NCBI RefSeq assembly: GCF_003096995.1
Contig: NZ_QENU01000002.1
Location: forward strand, 1-64,000
Source of the DNA: Alitibacter langaaensis DSM 22999
GTDB lineage: Bacteria > Pseudomonadota > Gammaproteobacteria > Enterobacterales > Pasteurellaceae
DNA length: 64,000 bases
Direction of reading: 5' to 3'
Below the pieces are notes generated by a model, which was not told the DNA's origin, did no database searches, and saw only the letters and a program-made list of their open reading frames with translations. A program made the position numbers and the translations under genes. Shown piece by piece: positions 52,694 to 63,102 of this stretch (positions within the stretch are counted from its first letter, which is position 1; every line of letters begins with the position of its first letter).

Positions 52694-53698
52694 TTATTTG
52701 GTGATTAAATTCATTAAGGCTTGATAAACCGCTGTCGCTGACTCACCAGAAAGGGCTTCTTTGTCTTTATTGGAAATAACCACTGCACTTTGGTTGCCAT
52801 AGGCACTTAATTGCATGCTATATTCCCCATCTTCTAATTCAGGCTGAGTGGTGCCAAAACGCGCCCAGCTAGTCGCATCTAACGCTTTGTATTTCAACGA
52901 ACGATAGCCGCGCCCTACGGTTTCTTCGGTAATCTCAAAACCTAATTCAGGTAAGACATTGCCTAATTTTGTCCAAGACTGATTGAAGTTTGAAGTCATT
53001 GCAAGCGCAGTTTGATTATTAACGTCATTAATAATTGCCGCTTGGATTGGCCCCGTGTTAGTTGGCAACGCGGTTTGTTGTTGCTGTGTGCGATAAGCAG
53101 TATTGAGCTCGCCAACCAATTGATTTAATAAATCTGACGCATATAATTCTTTTTCTTTGGTGGTTGGCGTGGTGACGATGTCATCACGTTTCATATCAGA
53201 AACTGCAACCACTAAGGCATTGGCTTGCTGATTGCCCAGTTCTTCAATAATGTAACGAACTTGAACATTGCCTGCATCATCATGGCGATCAGAGTGCGTC
53301 CATTCAGTTTGCACTTGGTTTCCATTAGCTTTGAAAGCAATGCCTTTTTCTGTTAATAAACGCTGAACTTGTTGAATGTTGTAAATAGATTGACGCTCTG
53401 CGGGATAAACGATTGAAGCGCGGTTACCATCAAATTGAGCCACTGAATTTTGAATAATTGCCATTGGTTTTGATGGCGGACGAATATCCATTGCCTCGCC
53501 TTTTTTGACATTTTCTGTTGGCAATTGATAGGTGTTTTCTGCACCAATAATGGTTAAACCTGCGGTGTCTAGTGTGGCGAATTTGATTGTGTCTGCGGCG
53601 TGTTTAGAGTAGCTATCATTGGCTAAACGGCGGCTTTCTGGGCTAGAACAAGCAGCAAGCGTTGCTAGCGCCGTAACAGCAAGTACCAATTTTTTCAT
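52694..53698 (-). CDS. bamC: Outer-membrane assembly lipoprotein BamC
   Basis: BamC is an accessory lipoprotein of the beta-barrel assembly machine. The 334-residue protein has lipobox LAAC (C17), an unstructured N-terminal segment, and two helix-grip domains (about residues 90-210 and 230-334). It lies downstream of dapA, as in E. coli (nlpB), with a hairpin in the 132-base gap. Confidence 0.9.
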   Translation of the reverse strand: MKKLVLAVTALATLAACSSPESRRLANDSYSKHAADTIKFATLDTAGLTIIGAENTYQLPTENVKKGEAMDIRPPSKPMAIIQNSVAQFDGNRASIVYPAERQSIYNIQQVQRLLTEKGIAFKANGNQVQTEWTHSDRHDDAGNVQVRYIIEELGNQQANALVVAVSDMKRDDIVTTPTTKEKELYASDLLNQLVGELNTAYRTQQQQTALPTNTGPIQAAIINDVNNQTALAMTSNFNQSWTKLGNVLPELGFEITEETVGRGYRSLKYKALDATSWARFGTTQPELEDGEYSMQLSAYGNQSAVVISNKDKEALSGESATAVYQALMNLITK

Positions 53699-53776
53699 AA
53701 AATTTTCCTTAATATCCTTATGGAGCGTCTAATCTGACAAGAAATATTGCAGAAAGTTTAACGCATAACAATAACA

Positions 53777-53800
53777 AAGTCCACGCATTGGCGTGGACTT
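53777..53800 (-). terminator. Hairpin between dapA and bamC
   Basis: AAGTCCACGC (53777-53786) and GCGTGGACTT (53791-53800) form a 10-bp stem with an ATTG loop. The minus-strand tail is TGTTATTGTTA, so termination may be partial and let some dapA transcripts reach bamC. Confidence 0.6.
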
Positions 53801-53830
53801 CATCAAGGAGAATCAGCGATTAAAAATGCA

Positions 53831-54727
53831 TTAGATCAAGCCGGCAATTTTCAATGCTTCTAATACTTTGGGCTGTGATTGCTCACTCAGAGTGGTGAGT
53901 GGCAAACGCAACACAGGCGCTTTAATTAATCCTAATTTATACGCCGCCCATTTCACTGGAATTGGATTGCCTTCAATGAATAAATCATGGTGCAAAGCAT
54001 TTAAGCGTTCATTGATTTTTTCGGCTTCAGCAAAGTTGCCTTCAAGGGCGAATTTACACATTTTTGCCATATCTGCAGCCGCTAAGTTATTGGTGACAGA
54101 AATTACACCTTGACCGCCTAATTTCATACTTTCTAAACCTGTTGCATCATCGCCACTTAAGAAAATGAAATCTTCGCCCGCACATTCTTTAATAGCTTTC
54201 ACGCGGCTTACATCGCCCGTGGCTTCTTTGATCCCTACAATATTTGGAATTTTGGCTAAACGCCCCACGGTTTCAGGTTTCATATCAGAACCCGTACGAC
54301 CGGGAACGTTATAAAGAATTTGCGGAAGATCAGTACATTCAGCAATAGCTTTGAAATGTTGATACATTCCTTCTTGAGTTGGTTTATTGTAGTATGGAAC
54401 AACGCTGAGACAACCTGCTACGCCACTACCTTGTAATTGTTTTGTCATTGTAATGGCTTCGCTGGTGGCGTTGGCGCCTGTGCCTGCGATAACGGGGATT
54501 CTACCCGCTGCAAATTCAACGGTTTTTAAGATCACCTTCACATTTTCATCAATGCTTAAGGTTGCTGATTCACCGGTTGTTCCCACCGCAACGATAGCAT
54601 TGGTGCCTGAAGCAACGTGGAATTCCACTAATTTTTTGAGTTCGTCATAATCAACTTCACCATGGATATCCATTGGTGTAATCATGGCGGTGATACTGCC
54701 GTAAAATAATGGTGTATTTGCAGACAT
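53831..54727 (-). CDS. dapA: 4-hydroxy-tetrahydrodipicolinate synthase
   Basis: DapA condenses pyruvate and aspartate semialdehyde, the first committed step to lysine and meso-diaminopimelate. The 298-residue TIM barrel has the signature [14 protein letters not shown], the tyrosine in [13 protein letters not shown] and the Schiff-base lysine in [14 protein letters not shown]. It is divergent from bcp. Confidence 0.97.
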   Translation of the reverse strand: MSANTPLFYGSITAMITPMDIHGEVDYDELKKLVEFHVASGTNAIVAVGTTGESATLSIDENVKVILKTVEFAAGRIPVIAGTGANATSEAITMTKQLQGSGVAGCLSVVPYYNKPTQEGMYQHFKAIAECTDLPQILYNVPGRTGSDMKPETVGRLAKIPNIVGIKEATGDVSRVKAIKECAGEDFIFLSGDDATGLESMKLGGQGVISVTNNLAAADMAKMCKFALEGNFAEAEKINERLNALHHDLFIEGNPIPVKWAAYKLGLIKAPVLRLPLTTLSEQSQPKVLEALKIAGLI

Positions 54728-54844
54728 AAAAACCTCACAGAATTATTAATATGAATTAGCTCTAAGGATTGCTAAAATATCGGGGTTTTGCAAGCACTTT
54801 TTTGTGCTTTCTACGAAAAAATAACAATGTGATAGGAACTTTTT

Positions 54845-55315
54845 ATGATTAATCCATTAAAAATTGGTGAAAATGCACCGCACTTTACTTTATTAAACCA
54901 ACAAGGCAATCCTGTTTCGCTTACGGATTTTAAAGGTCAAAAAGTCTTAGTTTATTTTTATCCTAAAGCGCTTACGCCGGGTTGTACCACACAGGCTTGC
55001 GGGCTGCGAGATGTCAAAGCTGAGTTTGAAGCATTGAATACGGTAATACTCGGGATTAGTCCTGATTCCCCTAAAAAATTAGCGAATTTTGAAGAGAAGA
55101 AAGCGTTAAATTTCACCTTGTTGTCTGATGAAGATCATCAAGTCGCCGAACAATTTGGCATTTGGGGTGAGAAAAAATTTATGGGCAAAGTGTATGACGG
55201 CATTCATCGAGTGAGTTTTTTAATTGATGAAACAGGCGTTGTGGAGCAGGTTTTCGATAAATTTAAAACCAGTGAACACGCCGATGTGGTATTGGCTTAT
55301 TTAAAATCGAAATAG
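54845..55315 (+). CDS. bcp: Thioredoxin-dependent thiol peroxidase (peroxiredoxin Q)
   Basis: This peroxiredoxin reduces peroxides in the cytoplasm. The 156-residue thioredoxin-fold protein has the peroxidatic and resolving cysteines five residues apart in LTPGCTTQACGLRD, the BCP-type atypical 2-Cys pattern. It stands alone with its own terminator. Confidence 0.95.
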   Translation: MINPLKIGENAPHFTLLNQQGNPVSLTDFKGQKVLVYFYPKALTPGCTTQACGLRDVKAEFEALNTVILGISPDSPKKLANFEEKKALNFTLLSDEDHQVAEQFGIWGEKKFMGKVYDGIHRVSFLIDETGVVEQVFDKFKTSEHADVVLAYLKSK

Positions 55316-55333
55316 TGATAATAACGGCAATAA

Positions 55334-55366
55334 AAAAGGTGGGCTTTAAAACCCACCTTTTGTTTT
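55334..55366. terminator. Terminator between bcp and maeB
   Basis: AAAAGGTGGG (55334-55343) and CCCACCTTTT (55352-55361) form a 10-bp stem followed by GTTTTTAT. The A run on the other side also suits maeB. Confidence 0.88.
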
Positions 55367-55384
55367 TATTGTTAATAATGTGAA

Positions 55385-57649
55385 TTAACCTTGCGCTTTC
55401 ACAGCAGCGAGTGCAACCATATTAATAATACGGCGAACGGATGCAGCGGAAGTAATAATATGCGCAGGTTTATTCATTCCCATTAAGATAGGCCCAATGG
55501 TGATTGGCTGCGCTGTGCCTTGTAGCAAGTTCAAGCTAATGCGCGCCGCTTCCATATTTGGCATTACCAATAAATTAGCCACGCCTTTCAATGGGCTGTC
55601 AGGCATTAATTCTTCACGCACTTTTGGCAATAATGCGGTATCTACGTGCATTTCACCGTCAATCGCAAGACTTGGATTTTGGGCGCGAACTAATTCTAAA
55701 ACTTGGCGCATTTTGATCGCACTTGGCGTGTTGAATGTGCCGTAGTTAGAGTGCGAAACCAGCGCCACTTGAGGCTCAATCCCAAAACGGCGTACTTCTT
55801 GCGCTGCCATTAAGGTGATTTCCGCTAATTCTTCTGCACTTGGATCTTGGTTTACATAGGTATCTGTAATGAACAGGTTGCCACTTGGCATCACTAAACC
55901 GTTTACTGTGGCAGGCACTTTGACATTATCTTGCACGCCAATCACTTCTTTCACAATCGCTAAGTTTGCGGCGAACGTGCCCACGATACCACCAACCATT
56001 GCATCAGCATAGCCTAATTCTAATAAGGCGGAACCAATCGCAATAGAGTTGGTTAACATACGGCGTTTTGCCATTGCTTCGGTCACGCCGTGGCGTTTTT
56101 GTTTACTGTGATAAAGCGACCAACATTCGTTGTAGATTTTTTCATTATCGGTGTTAATGATCTCAAAATCTTTGCCGTTTTCGAGTTTCAAACCTAATTT
56201 TCTGATTTGTTGCTCGATCATATCCACACGGCCCACTAACACAGGGAAAGCAATGCCTTGAGTGACAATTTCTTGTGTCGCATAAAGTACGCGAGATTCT
56301 TCGCCATCGGTTAATAAAACGCGTTTTTTGTTGAGTTTAGCTTGGTCAAACACGGGTTTCATAAACAAGCTAGTTTTATAAACAAATTGTGTTAGTTTCT
56401 CGATATAAGCGTTCCAATCTGTAATTGGACGAGTTGCCACGCCACTTTCCATTGCGGCTTTTGCTACCGCTGGCGCAATGCGCACAATTAAACGCGGATC
56501 AAATGGTTTTGGAATGATGTATTCTGGGCCAAATGACACTTCACCGCCGCCATAAGCTGAAGTAACAACTTCATTTTGCTCTTCTAAGGCAAGATCAGCG
56601 ATAGCATGCACGGCTGCCATTTTCATTTCTTCATTGATTGTAGTTGCGCCAACATCTAACGCACCACGAAAAATGAATGGGAAACAAAGCACATTATTCA
56701 CTTGATTTGGGAAGTCTGAACGACCTGTACACACAATGGCATCAGGGCGTACCGCTTTTGCTTCTGGTGGTGTAATTTCTGGGTTTGGATTGGCTAAGGC
56801 GAGAATTAATGGATTTGGGCCCATGCTGCGCACCATTTCTTGTGTGAGTGCGCCAGCAGCAGAACAGCCTAAGAAGATATCGGCATCAGGAATCACATCT
56901 GCCAATGAACGAGCGCCTGTGTCTTTCTGCGCATAGAGTTTTTTGGTTTCGTCCATGTTCTGATCACGGCCTTGGTAAATGACACCTTTCGAGTCGCACA
57001 CGGTGATGTTTTCAGCTTTCATTCCCAAAGAGACCAATAGGTTTAAACAAGCGATAGATGCTGCACCCGCACCCGAAGCCACTAATTTCACTTCATCAAT
57101 TTTTTTACCGATGATGCGTAAGCCATTTAACACTGCCGCTGAACTAATGATTGCCGTACCGTGTTGGTCATCATGGAATACGGGAATATTCATGCGTTCG
57201 CGTAGTTTTTGTTCGATATAAAAACATTCAGGCGCTTTAATATCTTCTAAGTTAATGCCACCAAAAGTTGATTCAAGTGCGGCGACAATTTCAACAAATT
57301 TTTCAGGATCTTTTTCGTCAATTTCAATGTCAAACACATCAACGCCAGCAAATTTTTTGAATAAAACGCCTTTTCCTTCCATAACAGGTTTGCCTGCCAA
57401 TGCACCGATATTTCCTAAGCCAAGCACCGCTGAACCATTTGAAATAACAGCGACTAAATTGCCGCGAGCGGTATAGCGATAGGCAGCAGCAGGATCCGCT
57501 TGAATAGCAAGACAAGGCTCTGCCACGCCCGGTGAATAAGCTAAGGCGAGATCGCGTTGGGTGGCAAGAGATTTGGTTGGGGTGACTTCAATTTTTCCTG
57601 GTTTTGGAAATTCGTGGAAATCTAAGGCAGCTTGACGTAAATCTGACAT
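55385..57649 (-). CDS. maeB: NADP-dependent malic enzyme with phosphotransacetylase-like domain
   Basis: MaeB decarboxylates malate to pyruvate with NADP+. The 754-residue fusion has a malic enzyme domain (about 1-410: [43 protein letters not shown]). A C-terminal phosphotransacetylase-like domain (about 430-754) is thought to be regulatory. Length matches E. coli MaeB (759). Confidence 0.95.
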   Translation of the reverse strand: MSDLRQAALDFHEFPKPGKIEVTPTKSLATQRDLALAYSPGVAEPCLAIQADPAAAYRYTARGNLVAVISNGSAVLGLGNIGALAGKPVMEGKGVLFKKFAGVDVFDIEIDEKDPEKFVEIVAALESTFGGINLEDIKAPECFYIEQKLRERMNIPVFHDDQHGTAIISSAAVLNGLRIIGKKIDEVKLVASGAGAASIACLNLLVSLGMKAENITVCDSKGVIYQGRDQNMDETKKLYAQKDTGARSLADVIPDADIFLGCSAAGALTQEMVRSMGPNPLILALANPNPEITPPEAKAVRPDAIVCTGRSDFPNQVNNVLCFPFIFRGALDVGATTINEEMKMAAVHAIADLALEEQNEVVTSAYGGGEVSFGPEYIIPKPFDPRLIVRIAPAVAKAAMESGVATRPITDWNAYIEKLTQFVYKTSLFMKPVFDQAKLNKKRVLLTDGEESRVLYATQEIVTQGIAFPVLVGRVDMIEQQIRKLGLKLENGKDFEIINTDNEKIYNECWSLYHSKQKRHGVTEAMAKRRMLTNSIAIGSALLELGYADAMVGGIVGTFAANLAIVKEVIGVQDNVKVPATVNGLVMPSGNLFITDTYVNQDPSAEELAEITLMAAQEVRRFGIEPQVALVSHSNYGTFNTPSAIKMRQVLELVRAQNPSLAIDGEMHVDTALLPKVREELMPDSPLKGVANLLVMPNMEAARISLNLLQGTAQPITIGPILMGMNKPAHIITSAASVRRIINMVALAAVKAQG

Positions 57650-57887
57650 ATTTCTTCCTTTTTATCTGTGAGTGGATATGACTATTTTTTATCTAAATCT
57701 CAGGCATTATACGCCTAAAAATCAAGAAAAAAATCTTCCCTTCGATTTTATTTCACAAAAAATTTACAAACTAGCAAGAAATTTGACCGCACTAAGTTTG
57801 GGCGGGTCTGGGCGAGTTTGGGATTTATTTGGGGCAATAGGCAGAAATAGGGTAGAATGGCGATATGTTTTTCCCATTGAGAAAATT

Positions 57888-58583
57888 ATGCGTTTAGATA
57901 AATTTTTAGCCGAACAAACAGGGCTTACCCGTTCCCAAGCCACAAAAATATTGCGCCAAGGTGCGGTGGAAATTAACGGTAAAATTGAAAAATCAGGCTC
58001 AGTTAAAGTATCTGCTGAAGATGAAATTTTATTCGAAGGCGAGCCATTACAATGGCTAGATGGCCCCCAATATTTTATGTTGTATAAACCGCAAGGCTAT
58101 GTGTGTTCGCACGATGATGGCGATTATCCAACGGTGTACCAATTCTTTGATTATCCATTAGCAGGCAAACTGCATTCGGCGGGGCGTTTAGATGTAGATA
58201 CCACGGGGTTAATTTTATTGACCGATGATGGACAATGGTCGCACCGTGTCACTTCGCCTAAACATCATTGCGAGAAAACCTATTTAGTGACCTTAGCGGA
58301 TCCTGTTGAAAGCCATTATCAAACCGCTTGCGAGCAAGGGATTTTATTACGTGGCGAGAAAGACCCTACCAAATCTGCTAGCCTTGAAATTATTGATGAT
58401 TACAACGTCAATCTCACGATCAGCGAAGGGCGTTATCATCAAGTAAAACGCATGTTTGCCGCTTTAGGCAATAAAGTGGTGGGATTACATCGTTGGCGCA
58501 TTGGTGGCGTGGTGTTAGATGAGCAACTGCAAGAAGGCGAATACCGCCCACTGACGCAAGCGGAAATTGAGAGTTTTCTATGA
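57888..58583 (+). CDS. rsuA: 16S rRNA pseudouridine(516) synthase RsuA
   Basis: RsuA makes pseudouridine 516 in 16S rRNA. The 231 residues equal E. coli. There is an N-terminal S4 domain (MRLDKFLAEQTGLTRSQA) and a catalytic domain with the aspartate in SAGRLDVDTTGL. The ending ISEGRYHQVKRMFAALG is typical. The ATG at 57888 gives the standard start; the longer upstream frame is not supported. It overlaps bcr by four bases. Confidence 0.96.
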   Translation: MRLDKFLAEQTGLTRSQATKILRQGAVEINGKIEKSGSVKVSAEDEILFEGEPLQWLDGPQYFMLYKPQGYVCSHDDGDYPTVYQFFDYPLAGKLHSAGRLDVDTTGLILLTDDGQWSHRVTSPKHHCEKTYLVTLADPVESHYQTACEQGILLRGEKDPTKSASLEIIDDYNVNLTISEGRYHQVKRMFAALGNKVVGLHRWRIGGVVLDEQLQEGEYRPLTQAEIESFL

Positions 58584-59788
58584 GTAATAACGTTGCAATA
58601 AAAACAGAATATAAAGCGAGCGCGATTTTTGTGCTCACTCTGGGCATTCTTTCTATGTTGCCGCCTTTAGGGGTGGATATGTATTTGCCCTCATTTTTGA
58701 ATATTGCGCAAGATCTTGCCGTGAGCCCAGAACAGGTGCAATTCACTTTAACCTTTTTTACTTTTGGTATGGCGGCAGGACAGTTATTTTGGGGCCCTGT
58801 GGGCGACAGCTATGGACGTAAACCGATCATTTTACTTGGTGTTACGGTTGGCGCGGTGGTGTCATTTACCCTAACCCATATTAATTCTATCGAAAATTTC
58901 ACCGCACTTCGCTTTGTGCAAGGCTTCTTTGGCTCTGCGCCAGTGGTACTCGTGGGCGCATTATTGCGAGATTTGTTCGATAAAAATGAATTATCGCGCA
59001 TGATGTCTATGATTACCTTAGTCTTTATGATCGCACCATTGGTGGCACCGATTATCGGTGGGCAGATTGTAAAATATTGGCATTGGCACGCGATTTTTTA
59101 TGTGATCGGCGTGATGGGCGTTTTTAGTCTATTTTTATTCTATTTCACTATTCCTGAAACCCATAAAGCAGAAAATCGCATTCCGTTGCGCTTGACGACC
59201 ATTGGGCGCAATTTCGCCAGTTTATGGAAACAAAAAGAAGTGCTTGGCTATATGTTTTCTTCTGGTTTTGGCTTTGGTGGACTGTTTGCTTTTATCACTT
59301 CGGGTTCGATTGTGTATATCGGTTTATACGGCATTGCCCCTGAGCATTTTGGTTATTTCTTTATGTTGAATATTGGCATTATGACCTTGGGTTCTGTGTT
59401 AAATGGTCGCTTAGTGCATAAAGTGGGTTCGGAACGAATGTTGCAACTGGGCTTAACCGTTCAATTTATTGCGGGAATTTGGCTAGTTTTGACCGCACTT
59501 TTCGACTTCGGATTTTGGAGTATGGCCATTGGCGTTGCTTTCTTCGTTGGGCAAAATTCCTTGATTTCTTCTAATGCGATGGCATCTATTTTAGAAAAAT
59601 TCCCAAGCATGGCAGGCACGGCAAATTCCATTGCTGGCAGCGTGCGTTTTGTTTTAGGGGCGACAGTGGGCTCTTTGGTTGCGTTAATGAAAATGGATAC
59701 CGCCGCACCAATGCTTTACACAATGGCAGCCTGCACCTTTGCTGCCGTGGCGTGTTATTATTTTTTAACCTATCGAACCATTAAATAA
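58580..59788 (+). CDS. bcr: Bcr/CflA-family MFS drug exporter
   Basis: This 402-residue MFS protein has twelve hydrophobic segments and the motif GPVGDSYGRKPIILLG after the second, plus the motif C-like GGQIVKYWHWHAIFYVIGV typical of drug/H+ antiporters. The rsuA-bcr pair with an ATGA overlap is also present in E. coli, where Bcr exports bicyclomycin and other compounds. Its substrate here is unproven. Confidence 0.92.
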   Translation: MSNNVAIKTEYKASAIFVLTLGILSMLPPLGVDMYLPSFLNIAQDLAVSPEQVQFTLTFFTFGMAAGQLFWGPVGDSYGRKPIILLGVTVGAVVSFTLTHINSIENFTALRFVQGFFGSAPVVLVGALLRDLFDKNELSRMMSMITLVFMIAPLVAPIIGGQIVKYWHWHAIFYVIGVMGVFSLFLFYFTIPETHKAENRIPLRLTTIGRNFASLWKQKEVLGYMFSSGFGFGGLFAFITSGSIVYIGLYGIAPEHFGYFFMLNIGIMTLGSVLNGRLVHKVGSERMLQLGLTVQFIAGIWLVLTALFDFGFWSMAIGVAFFVGQNSLISSNAMASILEKFPSMAGTANSIAGSVRFVLGATVGSLVALMKMDTAAPMLYTMAACTFAAVACYYFLTYRTIK

Positions 59789-59791
59789 AGC

Positions 59792-59818
59792 AATGGACGC
59801 CATTAGCGTCCATTTTTA
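59792..59818. terminator. Terminator between bcr and folA
   Basis: AATGGACGC (59792-59800) and GCGTCCATT (59806-59814) form a 9-bp stem followed by TTTAT. Confidence 0.82.
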
Positions 59819-59836
59819 TAACTGACTGATCACCGA

Positions 59837-60319
59837 CTATTTTCTCACTAAAATTAAAAACCTTAAATCATAAGGGTTCTCGCTATCGGCAGGGCGTGTT
59901 TGCTCAAATTCAATGCGCCATTCATTCCAATTTAACTCGGGGAAAAAGGTATCGCCCTCAATTTCTGCTTGGATTTGAGTGAGATAAAGTTTATCAGCCT
60001 GAGGCAAATATTGCTTAAAGAGTTCCCCGCCGCCAATCAATAAAATTTCTTCAGAATCTTTCACAAAATCGACCGCACTTTCCAGACTGTTTTTCCAAAT
60101 GACCCCATCGTGTGCAAAAGGCTGGCGAGAAAGCACAATATTGGTGCGCTTCGGCAAAGGGCGCCCAATACTTTCAAAGGTTTTGCGCCCCATAATAACG
60201 GGTTTTCCAGTGGTATTTTGACGAAACCAAGCGAGATCGGCGGGAAGATGCCAAGGCATTTGATTATCTTTGCCGATAACGTGATTTTTTGTCATCGCAA
60301 CAATTAAACTAAAGGTCAT
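59837..60319 (-). CDS. folA: Dihydrofolate reductase
   Basis: FolA reduces dihydrofolate with NADPH, restoring the cofactor used by ThyA. The 160-residue protein has the active-site loop KDNQMPWHLPADLAWFR with the conserved aspartate at about residue 28. VIMGRKTFESIG and LLIGGGELFKQYL for NADPH follow. Nothing here marks it as a trimethoprim-resistant type. Confidence 0.97.
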   Translation of the reverse strand: MTFSLIVAMTKNHVIGKDNQMPWHLPADLAWFRQNTTGKPVIMGRKTFESIGRPLPKRTNIVLSRQPFAHDGVIWKNSLESAVDFVKDSEEILLIGGGELFKQYLPQADKLYLTQIQAEIEGDTFFPELNWNEWRIEFEQTRPADSENPYDLRFLILVRK

Positions 60320-60386
60320 TTGTATTCCTTATTATGGCAGGCGGTTATTTACGAAAAATCTCACTGCTGAATGAACCGTCCAAGCC

Positions 60387-60851
60387 CTAAACGACGGGTT
60401 TTTGGCGGTAGAATAGCAGACGTGGCAACGCAAGTCCAAATACTAATGCGCCGAGTAAAAATCCTGTTTTCACAAAATTATCGGTCATTTGATGAAATAA
60501 CTCGTTAGATGAGCCGTAATAATTAATTTGTACAATGGCGATCATCGCTTTATAGGCGTAAATGCCAGGGATCATCGGAATAATCGCTGCCACGGTGAAT
60601 ACTTTGGGGTGGGCCAAATAGCGTTGTGCGATTTGCACACCAATAAAGCCAATTAACCCCGAAGCGAAAAAGGTGGAAAGCACTAATGGCGCGCCAAAAT
60701 GCAGCAGTAATGTGCGGAAACTATGCCCAACCGCCCCTAAAATCGCACAATAAATCAAGGCGCGTGGTGGCACATTGAAAATCAAGGCAAAGCCAACGGC
60801 AGGAATGGCAGCGAAAAACATATCATCGAGCAGTAATAGCAACAATTCCAT
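60387..60851 (-). CDS. yjjB: ThrE-like exporter subunit YjjB
   Basis: This 154-residue membrane protein has four or five hydrophobic segments and belongs to the C-terminal half of the ThrE (threonine/serine exporter) family. It begins one base after the yjjP stop. In E. coli YjjP and YjjB together export succinate; the same pairing here suggests a two-subunit carboxylate or amino-acid exporter. Confidence 0.88.
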   Translation of the reverse strand: MELLLLLLDDMFFAAIPAVGFALIFNVPPRALIYCAILGAVGHSFRTLLLHFGAPLVLSTFFASGLIGFIGVQIAQRYLAHPKVFTVAAIIPMIPGIYAYKAMIAIVQINYYGSSNELFHQMTDNFVKTGFLLGALVFGLALPRLLFYRQKPVV

Positions 60852-60852
60852 C

Positions 60853-61641
60853 TTAATTTCCCCATTGTGAAATGTCTAACACGTTTAAGGCAAAGACAAT
60901 TCCCATACAAGCGCCAAAGGTGAGTACGGTGGCTAATGTCCAACGCGCGATGCCCATATTCAGATAGCCTTTAAGAATATCTGCCAAGGAATTGACCAAA
61001 GGAAAACCAGGGACCAACAATAATACGCTGGAAGCCAAGGCAATTTGCGGATTATTGCCAAGATTAAATTTAAGCGCTAAACCCGAAACCAAGGTGGTAA
61101 CAAAGGCGGTGGTGGCAAACACAATAAGGGGATTAAAATGGTAGCGGATAAATTCTTGGCGCACGAACATACCGATAGCGGAAGCCAAAAAGGTAATGGC
61201 AAATATTGTCCAATTTCCCCCTGCCAAATGGGCAAAACTGGCACAAGACAAGCCAATCATAAAAACTACGAGCCAGCGGTTATATTTAAAGGGTTTAATC
61301 CGTTCAAGGCGTTTATGCACCATTTCAGTGGTGATAATATGGTGTTCCGCCGCGATAATAATATGCTGCACTTCAGTGATCACGTGCATATTTAAGCCTT
61401 TATCCGCCACGGTGCGCGAAGTGGTTAAACAATGCCCATTTATGCGAGTGGTAACGATGACCGCATTCGGCGTGAGCGCGCATTCCACGCTATCCATACC
61501 TAATGCCACCCCAAGGCGCATCGTCATTTGCGCAACCTGCGCGCTTTCCAATCCGTGTTGCATTTGCAAGGTTGCCGCTTGCACACATAATCGAGTGATT
61601 TCGCGCTGCTCTGGTGTGGCAACTTGTAATTCTTCTGACAT
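60853..61641 (-). CDS. yjjP: ThrE-like exporter subunit YjjP
   Basis: This 262-residue protein has a soluble N-terminal ThrE domain (about 1-115, with ITRLCVQAATLQMQHG) and five hydrophobic segments. The soluble part of this family has a hydrolase-like look of unknown role. The ATG at 61641 gives MSEELQVATPEQ; the frame is open further upstream without a better start. It is paired with yjjB, separated by one base. Confidence 0.88.
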   Translation of the reverse strand: MSEELQVATPEQREITRLCVQAATLQMQHGLESAQVAQMTMRLGVALGMDSVECALTPNAVIVTTRINGHCLTTSRTVADKGLNMHVITEVQHIIIAAEHHIITTEMVHKRLERIKPFKYNRWLVVFMIGLSCASFAHLAGGNWTIFAITFLASAIGMFVRQEFIRYHFNPLIVFATTAFVTTLVSGLALKFNLGNNPQIALASSVLLLVPGFPLVNSLADILKGYLNMGIARWTLATVLTFGACMGIVFALNVLDISQWGN

Positions 61642-61791
61642 ATTTTGCTCTCGGAAAAATTCAACTGCTGTCATTATATGACTATTCTTAGGTAGATCAA
61701 GGCAAGTGCAAAGTGCGGTCGAAATTTGTCGTGATTTTTATAAAATTTAATGCTAATTTAACCGCACTTTTAATGAATTTTTAGGCAGAAT

Positions 61792-62940
61792 ATGATGGAT
61801 AATCAGCATAAAACCTCTGAACCCCAGAAAACCACCGAAACCCCAAAAACTATCGTGGTGAAGTTTGGAACCAGCACCTTAACGCAAGGCACGCCAAAGC
61901 TCAATCGTGCGCATATGATTTCAATTGTGAAACAAATCACCGATTTGCATAATGCAGGTTTTCGCATGGTAATTGTGACTTCTGGCGCAATGGCGGCAGG
62001 GCGCAATTATTTAGGGCATCCCCAACTGCCGCCCACGATTGCCTCCAAACAAATGCTTGCAGCCGTTGGGCAAAGCCAATTGATTCAAACCTGGGAAAAG
62101 TTATTTGATGTCTATGATATTCGCATTGGGCAAATTTTATTAACGCGTGCGGATATTGAAGATCGCGAACGCTTTTTAAACGCTAGAGATACCTTGCAGG
62201 CGTTGCTGGATAACCGAATTATTCCCGTGATTAATGAAAATGATGCCGTTGCCACCGCTGAAATTAAGGTGGGCGACAATGATAATTTGTCTGCGCTGGC
62301 GGCGATTTTGGTGCAAGCGGACCAGCTTTATTTGCTCACGGATCAACAGGGTTTATTTGATAGCGACCCACGCAAAAATCCTGCCGCAAAATTAATTCCA
62401 GTGGTGGAGCAAATCACCGATCATATCCGTTCTATTGCAGGGGGAAGTGGCACGAATTTAGGCACGGGCGGAATGTCCACCAAAATTAACGCCGCTGATG
62501 TGGCGACACGTTCTGGCGTGGAAACCATCATTGCCCCAGGTGATCGCCTGAATGTGATTTTTGATCTTGCCCACGGCGAAAGTATTGGCACAAAATTTAC
62601 AGTGCCTTCTGCTCATTTAGAAAGCCGTAAACAATGGTTGTTTGCCGCCCCTTCTGCGGGTGTCTTAATTGTAGATGATGGCGCGGTTAATGCGATTACA
62701 GTGCAACATAAATCATTATTGCCCGCAGGGATTATTGCGGTGGAAGGGCGTTTCTCGCGTGGTGAAGTGGTTAAAATCTGCAGCCAAGACGGGAGCCAAA
62801 TTGCGCTCGGTATGCCACGTTATAATAGCGATGCCTTAGCGCGCATCAAAGGCAAAAAATCCACCGATATTGAAAGCATTCTCGGTTACGAATATGGCGC
62901 AGTTGCCGTGCATCGTGATGATATGATCGTGAAAAAATAG
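61792..62940 (+). CDS. proB: Glutamate 5-kinase
   Basis: ProB phosphorylates glutamate, the first and feedback-controlled step of proline synthesis. The 382-residue protein has an amino acid kinase domain ([57 protein letters not shown]). A C-terminal PUA domain (about residues 295-370) follows. The N-terminus is about 15 residues longer than in E. coli. No proA is nearby. Confidence 0.95.
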   Translation: MMDNQHKTSEPQKTTETPKTIVVKFGTSTLTQGTPKLNRAHMISIVKQITDLHNAGFRMVIVTSGAMAAGRNYLGHPQLPPTIASKQMLAAVGQSQLIQTWEKLFDVYDIRIGQILLTRADIEDRERFLNARDTLQALLDNRIIPVINENDAVATAEIKVGDNDNLSALAAILVQADQLYLLTDQQGLFDSDPRKNPAAKLIPVVEQITDHIRSIAGGSGTNLGTGGMSTKINAADVATRSGVETIIAPGDRLNVIFDLAHGESIGTKFTVPSAHLESRKQWLFAAPSAGVLIVDDGAVNAITVQHKSLLPAGIIAVEGRFSRGEVVKICSQDGSQIALGMPRYNSDALARIKGKKSTDIESILGYEYGAVAVHRDDMIVKK

Positions 62941-63061
62941 CGAGCGTTTAGGGAAAACCATTCAACGCACTTTATTAATAGACAAAAAGTGCGGTCAAAA
63001 AATAACAAATTTTTCGGTATTATGTAGCAGTTGCACAAAGACCTAACCGCTTGAAAATACT

Positions 63062-63099
63062 AAAATCTCCATTGAAAATTTAACTCAATGGAGATTTTT
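63062..63099 (+). terminator. Strong hairpin after proB, overlapping the next gene's ribosome binding site
   Basis: AAAATCTCCATTGA (63062-63075) and TCAATGGAGATTTT (63085-63098) form a perfect 14-bp stem followed by T. It looks like a Rho-independent terminator, but its right arm contains GGAG, the only Shine-Dalgarno for the ATG at 63103. Confidence 0.75.
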
Positions 63100-63102
63100 A
63101 TT